Shown here: piece by piece, positions 61,577 to 64,000 of the stretch
Numbering within the stretch: position 1 is the first letter of the stretch
Layout of the letters: each line of letters opens with the position of its first letter
From: Prevotella herbatica
Lineage (GTDB): Bacteria > Bacteroidota > Bacteroidia > Bacteroidales > Bacteroidaceae
DNA length: 64,000 nucleotides
Assembly (NCBI RefSeq): GCF_017347605.1
Contig: NZ_AP024484.1
Span: 1,703,501 to 1,767,500, forward strand
Reading direction: 5' to 3'
Notes under the pieces: model-generated
Told to the model about the DNA's origin: nothing
The model's input: the letters and a program-made list of their open reading frames with translations, nothing else
Databases searched by the model: none
Position numbers and translations under genes: made by a program

Positions 61577-63187
61577 ATGAGGAAGCCACTAATATTCATA
61601 ATAATTCTCTCTCTTATGGTTGCGGGATGTGCTGATGAAAGGCATACCCGTAACCCTAAACTTATTGCTTTGGATAGTCTTCAGCGCATATCACCTGATT
61701 CGGCTTTTAATATGCTTGATGATTTTAACGACGTGCTCACACCTAATGACTCAGTTTATAATAATCTTATTTATACTGAGACAATATTAAACAAGACAGT
61801 TTCTTATGCTTCAGATTCAGCAATTAATAAAATAGTGGATTACTACACGACCAAGCAGGATAATGTGCTACTTGGTCGTGCTTATCTTTGCCGTAGCATA
61901 AACAGATATAAGAACGGACAATATTCCTGTGCCATAACAGATGCTCTTATGGCAGAAAAGCTGCTGCCAACTGATGACAAGTACTATGGGTGCAAGGTGC
62001 AGTTATTATTGGGTCTAATTAATCTTGATGCTGGTTGTTATAGAATATCTCTGGAAAGGCTTAAAGTGGCAAGCCATTATGCCGATGAATTCGGTAAAAA
62101 TCTAACATTGATAGCTCAAAGTTATAATTATATGGCAGAGGCTTATGACAGATGTGGCAGAAGAGATAGTTTCATGCTGTGCATCAGACATATTAAGCCG
62201 CTTCTTGCTAAGTTGGATAATTATACTAAGGCTGATATCAATGTTAATATCGGAGATATGTATATGCGAGCTGGTAAACTTAATAAGGCTTTAAGTTATC
62301 TTTCTGAAGGCGAAATATATGATTTTTCGTATAAGGCTTTGTATATTATGGGTAAGGTCTATTTTATGATGGGTAATAGCAAACAAGCTAATGCGCATTG
62401 GGAGGACGCTGCAATCTCAGGTTCACTTCCGATACGTGCGGCTTCTCTAGCATCATTGATAAAACTGAATCCAAATAGAGAGGAACTTTATAAGCAATTT
62501 TATTCTGTATATAAGCAGATGCCACATATAGACAGTGATGAGTTGTCTGCTTTTCAGATGCGTCTTGCACAGCAGGAAATGCAGCATGAAACATATATCC
62601 GCACAATAACCTTGCTGTATATAATAATAGGCATATTGTTGCTTTTAATTTTATCTTACTTATACTATCATCATAAGATGAAGGTCGTTCGTCGCAGGCT
62701 TAGTGATATCAATGCCCGTTATCTTGGCTATCTTGAAGACTATAATAATGCGAAATGCAATATTGAAGAGTTGAAAAATGAGATAGTTAAATATCAGGTA
62801 GACAAAGAAGCTCCTGAGAATTGGAGTATAGAGAACATGTTGCTTAATGCTGATGTTGTGATATCGTTGCATAGAATAGCCTCAAGAGGGCAGTGCGCAA
62901 ATGAAGTCAATTGGCAACAGCTTACCCAACTTATTTCAGAACGTGATAAAAGTATGGCTATATTACTAAGCAATAATCCAGAACTTTCTGATCGTGAGCA
63001 ACATGTTATTATGCTTATTAGACTGAGATTCATTCCTAGTGAGATATCTGTATTAATGGATATTAGTGCTCAAAATGTGACAAATATGCGTCAGCGACTT
63101 ATGCAAAAAATGTTTGGCGAAAACGGTGGAGCTCGTGACTTTGATCATCGTATACACGAATTGCAAAGGCCGGCAGTTTTAATATAA
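61577..63187 (+). CDS. TPR lipoprotein/membrane regulator with C-terminal HTH
   Basis: The 536-residue product starts with a hydrophobic leader and a lipobox-like VAGC (Cys18). TPR-type helices follow (about 45-330), then one membrane span (about 341-363), a coiled coil (about 364-410) and a C-terminal LuxR-like HTH (about 470-520, LSDREQHVIMLIRLRFIPSE then ISVLMDISAQNVTNMRQR). The N-terminal part lies outside the membrane and the HTH in the cytoplasm, so it can pass a periplasmic signal to DNA. Its target genes are unknown. The upstream TonB-like protein may feed it (inference). Confidence 0.8.
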   Translation: MRKPLIFIIILSLMVAGCADERHTRNPKLIALDSLQRISPDSAFNMLDDFNDVLTPNDSVYNNLIYTETILNKTVSYASDSAINKIVDYYTTKQDNVLLGRAYLCRSINRYKNGQYSCAITDALMAEKLLPTDDKYYGCKVQLLLGLINLDAGCYRISLERLKVASHYADEFGKNLTLIAQSYNYMAEAYDRCGRRDSFMLCIRHIKPLLAKLDNYTKADINVNIGDMYMRAGKLNKALSYLSEGEIYDFSYKALYIMGKVYFMMGNSKQANAHWEDAAISGSLPIRAASLASLIKLNPNREELYKQFYSVYKQMPHIDSDELSAFQMRLAQQEMQHETYIRTITLLYIIIGILLLLILSYLYYHHKMKVVRRRLSDINARYLGYLEDYNNAKCNIEELKNEIVKYQVDKEAPENWSIENMLLNADVVISLHRIASRGQCANEVNWQQLTQLISERDKSMAILLSNNPELSDREQHVIMLIRLRFIPSEISVLMDISAQNVTNMRQRLMQKMFGENGGARDFDHRIHELQRPAVLI

Positions 63188-63513
63188 GCATGATGATAAT
63201 AATGCGTATTGATGCATAAATGCTTCTCCCCTGCGTTTTTCGCGTTTTTTAGCTACGAAGCTACGTCATTTCTCGCAAAGCCTATAAACAGAGGGGCTGG
63301 CGAAACGTAGTTAGGTCTATTTAGCTTCGACGAGCTACGTTTCAGCTACGTCATCCATTTCTGCTTATATTATGTACGTGTAGGTACGCGCGCACTTAGG
63401 GTTTTGAAAAATATAAGTGTCGAAGCGTCAACTTAATGGATATCAGTATTTTATCGACGAATTCGACTAAATGAAGTGACGGTGATTTGACGGTCTAATT
63501 TCAAGTTTTGCAT

Positions 63514-63533
63514 GCGTTTCTATATAGAAACGC
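63514..63533. repeat. Perfect 20-bp palindrome
   Basis: GCGTTTCTATATAGAAACGC is its own reverse complement, and the core ATATAGAAACG recurs 23 bp on. It could be an operator, recombinase core or part of a repeat array. Confidence 0.75.
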
Positions 63534-63546
63534 AACTAGTTCCATA

Positions 63547-63566
63547 TAGAAACGTAAACGTTTCTA
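63547..63566. repeat. Inverted repeat with 8-bp arms
   Basis: TAGAAACG and CGTTTCTA flank a 4-nt centre TAAA. It shares the GAAACG core with the palindrome at 63514-63533. Confidence 0.7.
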
Positions 63567-63589
63567 CGATGTTTTACCTCCTGTTGCTT

Positions 63590-63677
63590 CGTAAAACGCA
63601 CGGCATTTCATCGTAAAACGGATTGCAAAACATCGTAAAACGCATCGAAATTCTTCGTTAAGTACAAGACAATATGA
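63590..63677. repeat. Degenerate 22-bp tandem repeat, about four units
   Basis: CGTAAAACG starts at 63590, 63612 and 63634, and a weaker CGTTAAG at 63656, all exactly 22 bp apart. The rest of each unit varies. It resembles iteron-like or regulator-binding arrays rather than CRISPR, since repeats are short and spacers are about 13 bp. Confidence 0.65.
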
Positions 63678-63883
63678 GGAAAATCTTTACCCATATTTTA
63701 CCGACGAATGACCGACACTTTATTCGATCCGAAAAGGGTCCTAATAATTTGATGCTCAACGGATAGACACTTCGACACTTGTTTTTATGAAAAGTCCAGA
63801 GTGTGCACATACGCACGCATGCGTATTATGATGTGTAGCATCCAGTAATTGAAACTTTGGCTAACAGACTAACCTAAATCTGA

Positions 63884-63914
63884 TTGCATGGACAAAATTT
63901 TTGCAGTATCTTTG
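63884..63914 (+). promoter_or_regulatory. Promoter at the right edge of the window
   Basis: TATCTTTG (63907-63914) lies 20 nt after TTG (63884-63886, part of ATTG rather than TTTG). It probably serves a gene beyond the window. Confidence 0.5.
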
Positions 63915-64000
63915 CCGAGAATTCAGCGGAATTCAGCAGAACATTTAAACAAGCTTGAAAATTCTGTTTTCGTTTACTGAATCAATTAATACATCCTCAG

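Larger units (their letters stand above)
63188..64000. other. Non-coding region rich in palindromes and short repeats
   Basis: No gene is seen in these 813 bp. The region contains repeated AGCTACGT(C/T) motifs at about 63250-63355, a perfect 20-bp palindrome (63514-63533), a hairpin (63547-63566), a degenerate 22-bp tandem repeat (63590-63677) and a promoter near the right end (63884-63914). The density of symmetric sequence sets it apart from every other gap in the window. Confidence 0.6.

Noticed and set aside
63590..63677. Possible CRISPR array
   Set aside because: Repeats are only 9 bp, spacers about 13 bp, and no cas genes are seen. It is a short tandem repeat instead.

Overview
The window looks like a chromosomal segment from a gut or oral member of the Bacteroidota, most likely Prevotella or a close relative. 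The evidence is low GC, SusC/SusD pairs, a hybrid two-component regulator, a FecI/FecR-type sigma/anti-sigma pair, and many copies of the phylum-specific promoter (TTTG, 19-21 nt, TAnnTTTG). I saw no rRNA, tRNA or CRISPR array.

Layout. 0-3.1 kb: the 5' end of a lipoprotein gene, a GH43 glycosidase and an alpha/beta hydrolase. 3.5-8.1 kb: a cell-surface signalling locus made of an ECF sigma factor, a FecR anti-sigma factor and two related repeat-barrel proteins. One of these carries the STN and regulatory domains normally found on a TonB receptor, and no TonB receptor is present. 8.2-9.8 kb: an esterase and a nitrilase-family amidohydrolase. 10-21.5 kb: an accessory region with a VapE-like primase/helicase, two near-identical HU genes in a duplicated block, remnants of IS982 and IS1380 transposases, an MFS transporter with an AraC regulator, and a SIR2-HerA antiphage pair preceded by a small ORF with an in-frame stop.

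21.7-39.7 kb is a pectin-type polysaccharide utilisation locus (PUL): SusC, SusD, PL1 pectate lyase, an unassigned (alpha/alpha)6 glycosidase, a hybrid two-component sensor, GH28 and a DUF4450-type protein. At 40.07-40.33 kb there is a probable independent non-coding RNA. 40.3-51.0 kb is mostly housekeeping and envelope genes on the minus strand: flippase, SpmA/SpmB-like protein, YiiX-type peptidase, BtuB-like receptor, zinc metalloprotease, HAD phosphatase and a DUF6377 sensor.

51.3-61.0 kb is a second PUL: SusC, SusD, GH30, a DUF5125-type surface glycan-binding protein and GH3. Its gene order matches the known Bacteroides beta-1,6-glucan locus. 61.1-63.2 kb holds a stand-alone TonB C-terminal protein and a TPR/HTH membrane regulator. 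63.2-64.0 kb is non-coding and dense in palindromes and short tandem repeats.

In each PUL the SusC/SusD complex would bind and import oligosaccharides produced by surface enzymes. Periplasmic enzymes would finish the breakdown, and the inner-membrane sensor would activate transcription. Function calls rest on visible motifs and family knowledge. No database search was possible.
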